A stretch of DNA of 37,014 nucleotides from an uncultured Roseburia sp. (GTDB lineage: Bacteria > Bacillota > Clostridia > Lachnospirales > Lachnospiraceae), in assembly GCA_947642555.1 (NCBI GenBank), contig CANRSX010000043.1, positions 1 through 37,014 of the forward strand, given 5' to 3'. The translations under genes and the position numbers were made by a program. Of the stretch, positions 28,947 through 37,014 are shown in pieces. The number at the start of each line of letters is the position of its first letter. Positions within the stretch are counted from its first letter, which is position 1. Below the pieces are notes generated by a model. That model was not told the origin of the DNA, did no database searches, and was given only the letters and a program-made list of their open reading frames with translations.

Positions 28947-30401
28947 ATGAGTGGAAAGAAAGTAGCAGCCTGGCTGGGAGTGCTTGCGGTGCTTGCAGCG
29001 GCCGGGGGAGCCGGTTATTATTACCGGAATGAGATAAAGGAGATGATTCCGTTTTTTCAGGACGGGAGTCCGGCGGATAAAGTATATGTGGAGAAGGTTT
29101 CCCGTGTGATGAATCAGTATTCCGGCGTTTCGAACCGGTACAACGGTACGGTGGAGTCCCAGGAGACGTATGAGATCAACGTGGATTCGTCCCGGACGAT
29201 CGATAAGATCATGGTGGAGGAGGGCGATCTGGTAGAGGAAGGACAGACGCTGGTTACATATGATACCAGTGACTTAAAGATGCAGATCCAGCAGATCAAT
29301 CTTGAGATCGAGAGTATCAATAACGATATCGACAATTATAACAAGCAGATCGACATGACGGCGAAGGAGGCAGAGAAGCTGCCGGTGGAGGAACGGTTTA
29401 CGTATGAGACCGAGATCCAGTCCCTGCGCAATTCCATCTCGCAGAAGCAGTTTGATCTGGAGAGCAAGAAATTAGAGATTTCAAAGCATCAGACCCAGAT
29501 CAATAATTCCTCGCTTGTGAGCAAGGTGTCCGGCGTGGTCAAGACGATCAATGAGAAGGGAACGGATGAATACGGCAATTCCGCGCCGTTTATGACGGTT
29601 CTTCAGACCGGCGATTACCGCATTGCGGGCAGTATCGACGAGCAGAATATCTGGACGATCTCCGAGGGGCAGCAGGTGCTGATCCGCTCCCGCGTGGACG
29701 CGGAGAAGACCTGGAACGGCGTGATCAGCCTGATCGACACGGAGAATCCGAAGCAGAGCAATAACAATAATTATTATTCCTCATCGGACAGCGATATGCA
29801 GATGGCGTCCAGATATCCGTTTTATGTGGAGCTGGATTCCGTGGACGGGTTGATTTTAGGACAGCATGTCTATATCGAGCTGGACCTGGGGCAGGAGGAG
29901 ACGAAGGAAGGCCTCTGGCTGTACGGCTCCTATATCGTGCAGGATGACGGGGAACCCTATGTGTGGGCGGCAAATGATAAGGAGCGCCTGGAGAAGCGCT
30001 ATGTCACTCTGGGGGAATACGACGCGGAAATGGACGAGTATGAGATTCTCTCCGGTCTTACGGTAAGCGATTATATCACCTGGCCGATGCCGGGACTCTA
30101 CGAGGGCGTGACGACCGTGACCAGCGAGGCGGAGGTGGACTATTCCTCGCCGCTGTACAATCAGGAGCCGTCAGATATGGAGGGCGACGGGTTCTACGAT
30201 GTGGATCCGGGAATGATGGAGGACATGGGCGGAACCGAGTGGATGATGGAGGACATGGGAACCGAATGGATGATGGAGGACATGGAGGGAGCCGGATGGA
30301 CGGATGACCCGGAGGCTCCGGCGGACATGGACGAAGGAGCGGCGGATGCCGAAGCCGGTGTGATGCCCTTAGAGGCCGGGGAAGCGGAGGTGGCGGAATG
30401 A
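28947..30401 (+). CDS. Membrane-fusion (HlyD/MacA-like) protein with Met/Asp-rich tail
   Basis: This 484-residue protein has one N-terminal helix (AAWLGVLAVLAAAGGAGYYY) and an outside part. A split lipoyl-like half-motif (DKIMVEEGDLVEEGQTLVTYDTSD) is followed by a coiled-coil hairpin (~100-185), the second half (SKVSGVVKTINEKG) and a beta-barrel region (RIAGSIDEQNIWTISEGQQV). It would bridge the ABC exporter to the cell wall side. The C-terminal ~85 residues are unusual: acidic with repeats of TEWMMEDM (three MMEDM copies). GGAGGTTATAAG precedes the ATG. It overlaps the ATPase gene by 4 bp. Upstream is a -10-like TAGAAT near 28895 with no good -35. Confidence 0.88.
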   Translation: MSGKKVAAWLGVLAVLAAAGGAGYYYRNEIKEMIPFFQDGSPADKVYVEKVSRVMNQYSGVSNRYNGTVESQETYEINVDSSRTIDKIMVEEGDLVEEGQTLVTYDTSDLKMQIQQINLEIESINNDIDNYNKQIDMTAKEAEKLPVEERFTYETEIQSLRNSISQKQFDLESKKLEISKHQTQINNSSLVSKVSGVVKTINEKGTDEYGNSAPFMTVLQTGDYRIAGSIDEQNIWTISEGQQVLIRSRVDAEKTWNGVISLIDTENPKQSNNNNYYSSSDSDMQMASRYPFYVELDSVDGLILGQHVYIELDLGQEETKEGLWLYGSYIVQDDGEPYVWAANDKERLEKRYVTLGEYDAEMDEYEILSGLTVSDYITWPMPGLYEGVTTVTSEAEVDYSSPLYNQEPSDMEGDGFYDVDPGMMEDMGGTEWMMEDMGTEWMMEDMEGAGWTDDPEAPADMDEGAADAEAGVMPLEAGEAEVAE

Positions 30402-31084
30402 TACTGAAGCTCGACCACATCTATAAGGATTACCAGCAGGAAAAGCTGGTGGTCCCGGTGTTAAAGGATGTTTCCCTGGCGGTGGAGGAAGGGGAATACG
30501 TGGCGATCATGGGGCCGTCGGGCTCAGGGAAGACCACGCTGATGAATATCATCGGCTGCCTGGATAAGCCCACCAGCGGTGAGTATGAGCTGGCCGGGGA
30601 AAATGTCTCAAAGATGAAGGATAAGGAGCTGTCCGACCTGCGGTTAAAAAGCATCGGGTTTGTCTTTCAGAGCTTTCACCTGATGCCGCGTGAGAGCGCT
30701 GCTGAGAATGTGGCTCTTCCCCTCAGCTACGCGGGGGTGCGCAAAAAAGAGCGAAAGGCCCGGGCCACCAAAGCCCTGGAGCGTGTGGGGCTCGGGGACC
30801 GGGTTAACTTTAAACCGACCCAGCTTTCCGGAGGGCAGAAGCAGCGTGTGGCCATCGCCCGGGCCATGGTAAATAACCCGAAGATCCTGCTCGCCGACGA
30901 GCCCACCGGGGCGCTCGATTCCAAATCCGGGGAACAGATCATGGAGCTGTTTCACAGCTTAAACGAGGAGGGCGTGACGGTTGTCATGATCACACATGAC
31001 CCGAAGATCGCGGCGCGCGCGAAGCGGGTGATTCATATCATTGACGGTGAGATTCACGATTCGGCAGAGGAGGCGTCGTCATGA
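30398..31084 (+). CDS. MacB/LolD-type ABC exporter ATPase
   Basis: This 228-residue ATPase has Walker [10 protein letters not shown] (~40-48), Q loop [12 protein letters not shown], signature [14 protein letters not shown], Walker [14 protein letters not shown] and H loop MITHD. It belongs to the MacB/LolD family, whose mechanism moves substrates outward by shape change rather than through a channel. It overlaps both neighbours by 4 bp (ATGA-type), so the three genes are translationally coupled. Its partners are the fusion proteins on either side and the permease at 33168. Confidence 0.95.
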   Translation: MILKLDHIYKDYQQEKLVVPVLKDVSLAVEEGEYVAIMGPSGSGKTTLMNIIGCLDKPTSGEYELAGENVSKMKDKELSDLRLKSIGFVFQSFHLMPRESAAENVALPLSYAGVRKKERKARATKALERVGLGDRVNFKPTQLSGGQKQRVAIARAMVNNPKILLADEPTGALDSKSGEQIMELFHSLNEEGVTVVMITHDPKIAARAKRVIHIIDGEIHDSAEEASS

Positions 31085-33156
31085 AGGTGAAAAAGGTAAT
31101 TGCGACGGTTGTTGCGCTTACGGTTGTCATTGGCGGAACTGCCGGCGGAATATACGGGTATAAATCGTATCAGGATAAAAATCTCGTGGCGGAGGTCCAG
31201 CCGGTCTCGAACTTAAGCTGGGGCTACTGGGGCGATTCCGAGACGAGCTACGGCATGGTGACAAACGATTCCTCCCAGGAGATCTATCTTGCGGATTCCA
31301 AAACGATCAAACAGATCTATGTGGAGGAGGGCGATCTGGTGGAGGAGGGGGATCCCCTGCTCGAATACGACACGGCGGAGCTTCGCATTGAGATCGAGCG
31401 CAAGAAGCTGGATCTGAATACAACGGAAAATGAGCTTGCGATCGAGAATTACAAATATGAAAAATTAAAACAGGAGCAGCCGGTGGACAAGACGCCGCCG
31501 AAGATCGATACCTCAAAGCTGGAAGAGCTTCAGAAGCAGGATGAGGCGAATCTGAACCGGCCGGAACGCGATGTGAAGGATGCGAGGATTTTTAACTATC
31601 TGACGGCTGGAGCGGAGCCGTATAATATAACGCACGATGCGGACGGCAATCCGGTTTACCCTGCGGGAACAAAGGAAGATCCCTATAAATATTACTGCAA
31701 TGCGAGGGCGTACGCGGACGGCAGCTTTTTCAATTCGATCCGTCCCATGGGGGACGAGCCCGGGAAATTTGTGGAATTCGTTGTATGTAAGAAGGACGCG
31801 GACGGGAAGATGATCGTTGTGGAAAAAACGGTGACGGTCGAGACGGATCCGGACACGGGCGGCGGAAATACCGGAACCGGCGGTGATAAGCCGGATTCCG
31901 GTGATACAGGGAATACCGGTACCGGGGGAAGCGGCACCGGTGACGCGGGAAATACCGGCGGCTCGCAGGGAAGCGGCACCGGTGATGCGGGAAATGCCGG
32001 CGGAGGCACCGGTGGGATCACAACGACATCGGCTGTGATCAGTGGCGGCACCGGCGGGCGTCAGATCCGCGCGGAGGCGGCGGATTCGACGGGCGTGGAC
32101 AGCACCCAGGCCACGGACAGCACCCAGAGCACGGAGGATCCCTCCGGCACGGAAACGCCCGATACGGAGACACCCGGTACGGAGACGCCCGGTACGGAGC
32201 TGCCGGCCCCGCCTCCCGCGACGATCACGGTCAGCGAGCCGCTGCCGGATGACAGCGTCAGTCCGAACACGGTGCGTCTCAACGGAAATAATCTGCCGGG
32301 AGAATACGATTCCTCGAGAATGTGGTATATTTTTACGGGGGAGGAATACATCCCGGAGCAGTCCCTGGCAGATAAATATATGGATGATTTTATGGAAAAC
32401 GCCACGGACTGGAAGGAGCCGAAGGGCTACACGGCCGAGGAGCTCGCGAAGGAGCTGTTAGACACCGAGAACCGGTTAAAGACGCTCGATATCCAGAGGC
32501 GCCAGCAGGTATTACAGCTCGAGTCCATGCAGAAGACGGCATCGGACGGGATCGTATACGCGGAGGTATCCGGCGAGGTGAAGACAGTGGGCGACCCGGA
32601 TGAATATCAGGAGCCGGGGACCGCTTTTCTCGTGGTGACCGGGGACGCCGGCCTGTATGTGCGCGGGTCCATCAGCGAGCTGCTGTTAGACGATGTGAAA
32701 GTGGGGACGGTAGTGACGGCGAATTCCTGGGAGAGCGGCATGACATTTGACGCCACGATCACGGAGATTTCGGATTATCCCTCCTCGGGCGGCAATTCCT
32801 GGGGCGACGGGAACCCGAATGTCTCCTACTACGGTTACACGGCATATATCGAGGACAGCTCCGCGCTGCGCAACGGGGAGTATGTGGATCTCTCCATCTC
32901 GACGAATCAGTCGGAGACAGGCGGGCTTTATATCGATAAGGCATATGTGCGCCAGGAGGACGGGAAGTTCTACTGCATGATTGCGGACGAAAACAATTGT
33001 CTGAAAAAGCAGTATGTCGTGACGGGAAAGACGATCTACGGTTCTGCGGTAGAAATTAAATCAGGACTTACGGAAGAAGACCGGATTGCGTTCCCGTATG
33101 GGAAAAATGCCGTGGAGGGCGCGGCGGTCACAGAGTCGCAGAATATGTACTATTAA
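31081..33156 (+). CDS. Second membrane-fusion protein with a long low-complexity insertion (691 aa)
   Basis: N-terminal helix (VIATVVALTVVIGGTAGGIYG), then a lipoyl half-motif (KQIYVEEGDLVEEGDPLLEYD) and the first coil (~100-132). The second coil (~475-510), second lipoyl half (YAEVSGEVKTVGDP) and barrel region (LYVRGSISELLLDDVKV) are separated from the first by about 340 residues. That insertion contains a YNITHDADGNPVYPAG... module, a Gly/Thr/Asp-rich stretch (~255-320), a Thr/Glu/Pro-rich stretch (TETPGTETPGTE), and a MWYIFTGEEYIPEQ module. Ordinary family members are about 350-450 residues. The insertion sits at the tip of the coiled hairpin, where contact with the cell wall or an outside partner would occur. 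Confidence 0.85.
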   Translation: MKVKKVIATVVALTVVIGGTAGGIYGYKSYQDKNLVAEVQPVSNLSWGYWGDSETSYGMVTNDSSQEIYLADSKTIKQIYVEEGDLVEEGDPLLEYDTAELRIEIERKKLDLNTTENELAIENYKYEKLKQEQPVDKTPPKIDTSKLEELQKQDEANLNRPERDVKDARIFNYLTAGAEPYNITHDADGNPVYPAGTKEDPYKYYCNARAYADGSFFNSIRPMGDEPGKFVEFVVCKKDADGKMIVVEKTVTVETDPDTGGGNTGTGGDKPDSGDTGNTGTGGSGTGDAGNTGGSQGSGTGDAGNAGGGTGGITTTSAVISGGTGGRQIRAEAADSTGVDSTQATDSTQSTEDPSGTETPDTETPGTETPGTELPAPPPATITVSEPLPDDSVSPNTVRLNGNNLPGEYDSSRMWYIFTGEEYIPEQSLADKYMDDFMENATDWKEPKGYTAEELAKELLDTENRLKTLDIQRRQQVLQLESMQKTASDGIVYAEVSGEVKTVGDPDEYQEPGTAFLVVTGDAGLYVRGSISELLLDDVKVGTVVTANSWESGMTFDATITEISDYPSSGGNSWGDGNPNVSYYGYTAYIEDSSALRNGEYVDLSISTNQSETGGLYIDKAYVRQEDGKFYCMIADENNCLKKQYVVTGKTIYGSAVEIKSGLTEEDRIAFPYGKNAVEGAAVTESQNMYY

Positions 33157-33167
33157 GGGGGAGCGCG

Positions 33168-34421
33168 ATGTTCGAAAATATAAGACTTTCTTTTCAGGGA
33201 ATCTGGTCACATAAAATGCGCTCCTTCCTCACGATGCTCGGCATTATTATCGGTATTGCCGCGATTATCGCGATTGTTTCGACCATTCGCGGAACAAATG
33301 AGCAGATCAAGCAGAACCTGGTGGGTTCCGGTGAAAATACGGTGGAGGTATCGCTGTATCAGGGGGAGTGGGAATACGAGATGTCCTACAACGGGATTCC
33401 GAAGGGGGTGCCGCTGGTGGCGGACGAGGTGATTGCGCAGATCCGTGATATTCCGCATGTGGAAAATGTTTCGCGCTATTTAAGCCGTCAGGATTACAGC
33501 GGGGTGTATCATTTAAACACCAGTCTCTCCGGCGGGTATGTGAGGGGCGTTGACACGGATTATTTTGATACCTGTAATTATATTATGAAATCGGGAAGAG
33601 GCTTCACGCAGGATGATTTTGCGAAATATCACAAGGTTGCCATCCTTGATACGGACTCCGCGGATGCACTCTTTCAGGGGGAGGATCCCATCGGAAGCAC
33701 AATCGAGATCCAGCAGGAGCCGTTTGTGGTGATCGGGATCGTGACAAAGGCGAAGGTGTTTGAACCGGTGATCAATTCGATCGAGGATTACTATACCTAT
33801 GCCCAGCGCTCCGCGGGATCGGTCTATATCCCGAAATCGACCTGGCCCATCATCTACCAGTACGACGAGCCGGAGAATGTGGTGATCCGCGTGGAGAGCA
33901 CGGACTATATGACAGCGGCGGGCAAGGAATGCGCGGATATTTTAAACGGTTACGTAAGCCCAGAGGACGAGACGATCCAGTATCGCGCGAAGGATCTGTT
34001 AGAGCAGGCGCAGCAGATCCAGGAGCTGAGCAGCTCCACCAACACGATGCTGATCTGGATCGCGGGCATTTCCCTGATCGTCGGCGGAATCGGCGTCATG
34101 AACATCATGCTGGTATCCGTGACGGAGCGGACGCAGGAGATCGGGTTAAAGAAGGCGATCGGCGCGCGCAAATCCAGGATCCTGGGACAGTTTCTGACGG
34201 AGGCGGCGGTGCTGACAAGCCTTGGCGGGCTGATCGGGGTGATCGTGGGGATTATTCTGGCGCAGATTATCTCCTATATCAGTACAACGCCTGTCTCGAT
34301 CAGCGTCCCGGCGGCGGTTGGAGCGGTCGCGTTTTCCATGGTGATCGGGATCGTGTTCGGTGTGTTCCCGTCCTATAAGGCGGCGAATTTAAATCCGATC
34401 GACGCATTGCGGCATGAGTAA
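33168..34421 (+). CDS. MacB-type ABC exporter permease (FtsX-like)
   Basis: This 417-residue permease has helix 1 (FLTMLGIIIGIAAIIAIVST), a ~220-residue outside domain (MacB_PCD-like), helix 2 (IWIAGISLIVGGIGVMNIML), helix 3 (LTSLGGLIGVIVGIILAQII), helix 4 (AVAFSMVIGIVFGVFPSYKA) and the usual C-terminal NLNPIDALRHE. VTERTQEIGLKKAIGARK is the family's cytoplasmic coupling helix. It would form a homodimer with the ATPase, possibly with both fusion proteins. GGGGGAGCGCG precedes the ATG, 11 bp after the previous stop. The substrate is unknown. Confidence 0.94.
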   Translation: MFENIRLSFQGIWSHKMRSFLTMLGIIIGIAAIIAIVSTIRGTNEQIKQNLVGSGENTVEVSLYQGEWEYEMSYNGIPKGVPLVADEVIAQIRDIPHVENVSRYLSRQDYSGVYHLNTSLSGGYVRGVDTDYFDTCNYIMKSGRGFTQDDFAKYHKVAILDTDSADALFQGEDPIGSTIEIQQEPFVVIGIVTKAKVFEPVINSIEDYYTYAQRSAGSVYIPKSTWPIIYQYDEPENVVIRVESTDYMTAAGKECADILNGYVSPEDETIQYRAKDLLEQAQQIQELSSSTNTMLIWIAGISLIVGGIGVMNIMLVSVTERTQEIGLKKAIGARKSRILGQFLTEAAVLTSLGGLIGVIVGIILAQIISYISTTPVSISVPAAVGAVAFSMVIGIVFGVFPSYKAANLNPIDALRHE

Positions 34422-34465
34422 AGGCGCGGTCGGCATCAGGGAAGGCGGAAGAGGACAGAATTATT

Positions 34466-35719
34466 ATGAGAGAGAGCGCGGGAAAAAGCAGGATCAGCCG
34501 GATCGTCATGGTGGCGGGGGGCGTGGAAACGCTCGAGTATTTCGCGGAGCAGATGGCGAAACGCTTTCGGGAGCTGGGATACGCCGTATTTTTCTATGAT
34601 CTGAAGGATGAGGCGGCAAGCGCGAGGACACTCCGGAAGTTCGTACGAACCGGGCAGACGGCGCTTGTGACCTTTAATTTTCAGGGACTGGAAAAGGAGG
34701 AAGGCGTTTACCGGGACGGGATCGGATATGTCTGGGAGGAATACCGGATCCCGTGTTATAATATCGCGGCGGATCATCCATACTTTTATGATGACAGGCT
34801 GCATGACCTCCCGCCGGATTATCACCATATCAGCATCGACCGCTGCCAGGAGAAGTATTTCCGGGAATTTTATCCGGAGTATCACAGCCAGGGATTTCTG
34901 CCGCTGGCCGGAACCGGGCTTTGTGAGAATCAGTCAGGCGGAGGGGAACCGGCCGGGAGTGGGCAGTGTGCAGAACGCGAATATGACGTCATTCTGACAG
35001 GAAATTATACCACGGTTTCATTTTTTGAACCTTATATCAACTGGATTAACGACGAGTATGCCGCGTTTTACCGCGGAATCATCGATGATCTGATCGCGCA
35101 TCCCCATCAGACGGTGGAGGAAGCCGGGATCCGGCACTGCGAGCGGGAGATGGGAGAGACGCCGTACGACGAACTTCGGATCGCGTTTCACAGGATGATT
35201 TTTATCGATCTGTATGTGCGGAATTACTGGCGCGGCGCGGCGGTGCGGACGCTTGTCAATGCCGGGATCCGGGTGGACGTCGTGGGAAAGGGCTGGGAGG
35301 AGCTGGAGGGGATTAAGCGGCCGGAATGTCTCGCGATTCATCCGCAGACGGATTCCCTCACCTGCCTTCAGATGATTTCGCGGGCAAAGATTTCGCTCAA
35401 CGTGATGCCCTGGTTTAAGGACGGGGCGCATGACCGGGTGTTCAATTCCATCTTAAACGGGACGGTCTGCGTCACGGATCCCAGCCGGTATCTGACGGAG
35501 GAGCTGGCGGAGGGCGAAGGAGTCTGCTACTATGAGCTGGAACGTCTTTCGGAGCTTCCGGGGAAGGTGCGGCTGCTGCTGGATGACCCGAAGCTGCGGG
35601 AGCGGATTGCCGCGGCAGGGCTTCCCAAAGTGCGGGAGCGGCATACCTGGGCAGTCCGGGCGGATGTGATTGCCGGGTGGTTTGAGACAGCGGCATCAGC
35701 GGCGGCTGGTCTGGGTTGA
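34466..35719 (+). CDS. CgeB/DUF3880-like glycosyltransferase
   Basis: This 417-residue protein looks like the GT-B type glycosyltransferases with CgeB-like domains. The N-terminal half has VMVAGGVETLEYFAEQMAKRF and a DRxHDxP-type stretch (DDRLHDLPPDYHHISID). The C-terminal half has DVVGKGWEELEG, ISRAKISLNVMPWFKDGAHDRVFNS and LNGTVCVTDPSRYLTEEL, the nucleotide-sugar site pattern. It could glycosylate a surface protein or spore/cell-wall component. No membrane segment is visible. Although 44 bp from the efflux operon, its substrate link to that operon is unknown. Confidence 0.82.
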   Translation: MRESAGKSRISRIVMVAGGVETLEYFAEQMAKRFRELGYAVFFYDLKDEAASARTLRKFVRTGQTALVTFNFQGLEKEEGVYRDGIGYVWEEYRIPCYNIAADHPYFYDDRLHDLPPDYHHISIDRCQEKYFREFYPEYHSQGFLPLAGTGLCENQSGGGEPAGSGQCAEREYDVILTGNYTTVSFFEPYINWINDEYAAFYRGIIDDLIAHPHQTVEEAGIRHCEREMGETPYDELRIAFHRMIFIDLYVRNYWRGAAVRTLVNAGIRVDVVGKGWEELEGIKRPECLAIHPQTDSLTCLQMISRAKISLNVMPWFKDGAHDRVFNSILNGTVCVTDPSRYLTEELAEGEGVCYYELERLSELPGKVRLLLDDPKLRERIAAAGLPKVRERHTWAVRADVIAGWFETAASAAAGLG

Positions 35720-35731
35720 AAAAGAAAATGC

Positions 35732-35760
35732 TTTACAAAACGGAAAACAAAGTGTATGAT
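35732..35760 (+). promoter_or_regulatory. Promoter of the serS T-box transcript
   Basis: TTTACA (35732-35737) and TATGAT (35755-35760) are separated by 17 bp and followed by the T-box leader. This would start transcription near 35767. Confidence 0.7.
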
Positions 35761-35766
35761 AAGACA

Positions 35767-36142
35767 ACAATGTGACGAAGACGAAAGCTTCGGTCTGGGT
35801 ACCGCGGCAGAGAGCCGGCGGCTGGTGTGAGCCGGTGCGGGAGCAGATCTTTCCACTTTCCGAGTCAGTGATGAAAGTCACGGGTTCGTACCCCGTATCG
35901 TACGTGAATGAGAGGCCCTGTTATACAGGCATCATTGCTGCACAGGCGGCATTGCCATACGTGTGGCAGCAGGGCAATATGGGTGGCAACGCGGAAGGAT
36001 GAGCCTTTCGTCCCAGTACTTCCGTCCGTCTGGACGGCAGCCGGATCACGTGTTTTGACACGGTTTGCATCCGGGCGGGTACGGGGACGGGAGGCGTTTT
36101 TTGTGCCGCAGGACATTGCATATAAGAGCAGGAGGAAATGAC
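35767..36142 (+). ncRNA. T-box riboswitch (tRNA-Ser sensing) upstream of serS
   Basis: The ~375-nt leader has the Stem I apical motif AGAGAGCC (35809-35816) with GGCTGGTGTGAGCC after it, and the T-box core GGGTGGCAACGCGG (35981-35994) that binds the tRNA acceptor end. In Stem I, GGTCTG (35792-35797) pairs with CAGATC (35844-35849), and GAAAG pairs with CTTTC. The 3' loop strand between them contains UCC (35852-35854) followed by A, the expected specifier position, reading serine. When tRNA-Ser is uncharged, the antiterminator (GGG...CCC around 35981-36014) forms; otherwise the terminator does. It thus raises serS when serine is short. Confidence 0.92.
36003..36102 (+). terminator. T-box regulatory terminator with extra internal helices
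   Basis: GCCTTTCGTCCC (36003-36014) pairs with GGGACGGGAGGC (36084-36095), followed by GTTTTTT. Its first strand also belongs to the antiterminator. Between the strands are further stems: CCGTCC/GGACGG, CCGGAT/ATCCGG and CGTGT/ACACG, making it longer than the usual T-box terminator. Confidence 0.8.
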
Positions 36143-37014
36143 ATGATTGATCTGAAGTTTTTAAGAGAGAATCCGGAGGCTGTAAAGCAGAATATCCGCA
36201 ACAAATTCCAGGATCACAAGCTGCCGCTGGTGGATGAGGTGATCGCCCTGGACGCGGACGCCAGGAAGACCCAGCAGGAGGCGGATGAGCTCCGGGCGAA
36301 GCGGAACCAGCTGTCCAAAGAGATCGGAAAGCTGATGGGACAGGGCAGAAAGGACGAGGCTGAGGCGGTGAAGGCGCAGGTCGCGGAGGGTGCGGCCCGG
36401 CTGGCTGAGCTGCAGGAGAAGGAAAAGGAGCTGCAGGAAAAGGTCACGAAGATTATGATGACGATTCCGAATATCATCGATCCGTCGGTACCGATCGGAA
36501 AAGATGATTCCTGCAATGTGGAGATCGAGAAGTTCGGGGAGCCGGTGGTGCCGGAATTTGAGATCCCCTACCACACGGAGATCATGGAGCGTTTTAATGG
36601 GATCGACCTGGACGCGGCGGGAAAGGTGGCCGGAAACGGTTTCTATTATCTGATGGGCGATATCGCAAGACTGCATTCCGCGGTGATTTCCTATGCGCGC
36701 GATTTTATGATTGACCGAGGATTTACCTATGTAGTACCTCCGTTTATGATCCGCAGCAATGTGGTCACCGGCGTGATGAGCTTTGACGAGATGGATGCCA
36801 TGATGTACAAGATCGAGGGGGAGGATCTCTACCTGATCGGAACCTCGGAGCACTCCATGATCGGGAAATTTATCGATACGATCAACGAGGAGGAGAAGCT
36901 GCCCTACACGCTGACGTCCTATTCGCCGTGCTTCCGCAAGGAGAAGGGTGCCCACGGGATCGAGGAGCGGGGCGTCTACCGGATCCATCAGTTTGAGAAG
37001 CAGGAGATGATCGT
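36143..37014 (+). CDS. serS: Seryl-tRNA synthetase (3' truncated by window)
   Basis: The first 290 residues are present. They begin MIDLKFLRENPEAVKQNIRN, followed by the long antiparallel coiled-coil arm (~25-105) that grips the tRNA-Ser variable arm, then the class II catalytic core. Motif 2 is visible as SPCFRKEKGAHGIEERGVYR followed by IHQFEKQEM, and the serine-site segment TSEHSMIG is present (TSE motif for serine recognition). The enzyme charges tRNA-Ser with serine in the cytoplasm. GGAGG lies 9 nt before the ATG. The T-box leader upstream, specifying UCC, agrees with the identity. The remaining C-terminal third lies outside the window. Confidence 0.97.
   Translation, partial: MIDLKFLRENPEAVKQNIRNKFQDHKLPLVDEVIALDADARKTQQEADELRAKRNQLSKEIGKLMGQGRKDEAEAVKAQVAEGAARLAELQEKEKELQEKVTKIMMTIPNIIDPSVPIGKDDSCNVEIEKFGEPVVPEFEIPYHTEIMERFNGIDLDAAGKVAGNGFYYLMGDIARLHSAVISYARDFMIDRGFTYVVPPFMIRSNVVTGVMSFDEMDAMMYKIEGEDLYLIGTSEHSMIGKFIDTINEEEKLPYTLTSYSPCFRKEKGAHGIEERGVYRIHQFEKQEMI

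Noticed and set aside
36161..36988. 275-codon minus-strand frame inside serS
   Set aside because: It is fully antisense to a clear seryl-tRNA synthetase, with His/Leu/Arg-rich composition and no motif.
1..37014. tRNA or rRNA genes, insertion sequences, retron or CRISPR-Cas genes
   Set aside because: I looked for tRNA-like ends, transposase, reverse transcriptase and Cas motifs among the long frames and saw none.

Overview
The window looks like the chromosome of an anaerobic Clostridia species, most likely Lachnospiraceae. This rests on gene content: a YesM/YesN two-component pair next to a carbohydrate ABC transporter, a Bce-type peptide-detoxification module, a serS T-box leader, and Gram-positive ribosome binding sites and promoters. 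The host DNA is G+C-rich. A block from about 13.57 to 28.86 kb is visibly more A+T-rich and is a separate integrated element.

Left host region (1-13.57 kb). After the end of an unknown gene come a DUF2200 protein, a sensor kinase/AraC-type regulator pair, a lipoprotein solute-binding protein with two MalF/MalG-like permeases, and an FAD-dependent oxidoreductase. This reads as a regulated carbohydrate uptake locus. Between the regulator and the transporter lies a 28-residue membrane peptide on the minus strand with a convergent antisense RNA, direct repeats and a shared terminator: an Fst/par-like type I toxin-antitoxin locus. On the minus strand follows a four-gene Bce-type module (response regulator, intramembrane-sensing kinase, ATPase, 10-TM permease) with a TGACA-N4-TGTAAG operator in front of the ATPase gene.

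Integrated element (about 13571-28859). It is bounded by an 18-bp direct repeat. Just inside each end lies a pair of TAGTGAC repeats spaced 11 bp. From left to right it carries a tyrosine integrase, a TxpA/Hol_Tox-like type I toxin-antitoxin locus bracketed by 27-nt inverted repeats, a YafQ-type toxin with its antitoxin, a small HTH protein, a ~500-bp array of short hairpins, a double-HTH repressor facing a Cro-like protein across three operators spaced exactly 29 bp, small early genes, a D5-like SF3 helicase, a ParB-like protein, terminase small and large subunits, several unknown small proteins, and a 971-residue tape-measure-like protein. No portal, capsid, tail-tube, baseplate or lysis gene is present. 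It is therefore either a phage satellite-like element or a cleanly reduced prophage.

Right host region (28.86-37.0 kb). Four genes form an efflux operon: membrane-fusion protein, MacB-type ATPase, a second large membrane-fusion protein with a low-complexity insertion, and a MacB-type permease. A CgeB-like glycosyltransferase follows. Then comes a T-box leader whose specifier reads UCC (Ser), and the 5' part of serS, cut by the window edge. Removing the element would place the Bce-type regulator and the efflux operon head to head across one intergenic region; the 18-bp repeat lies inside what looks like an OmpR-type operator there.
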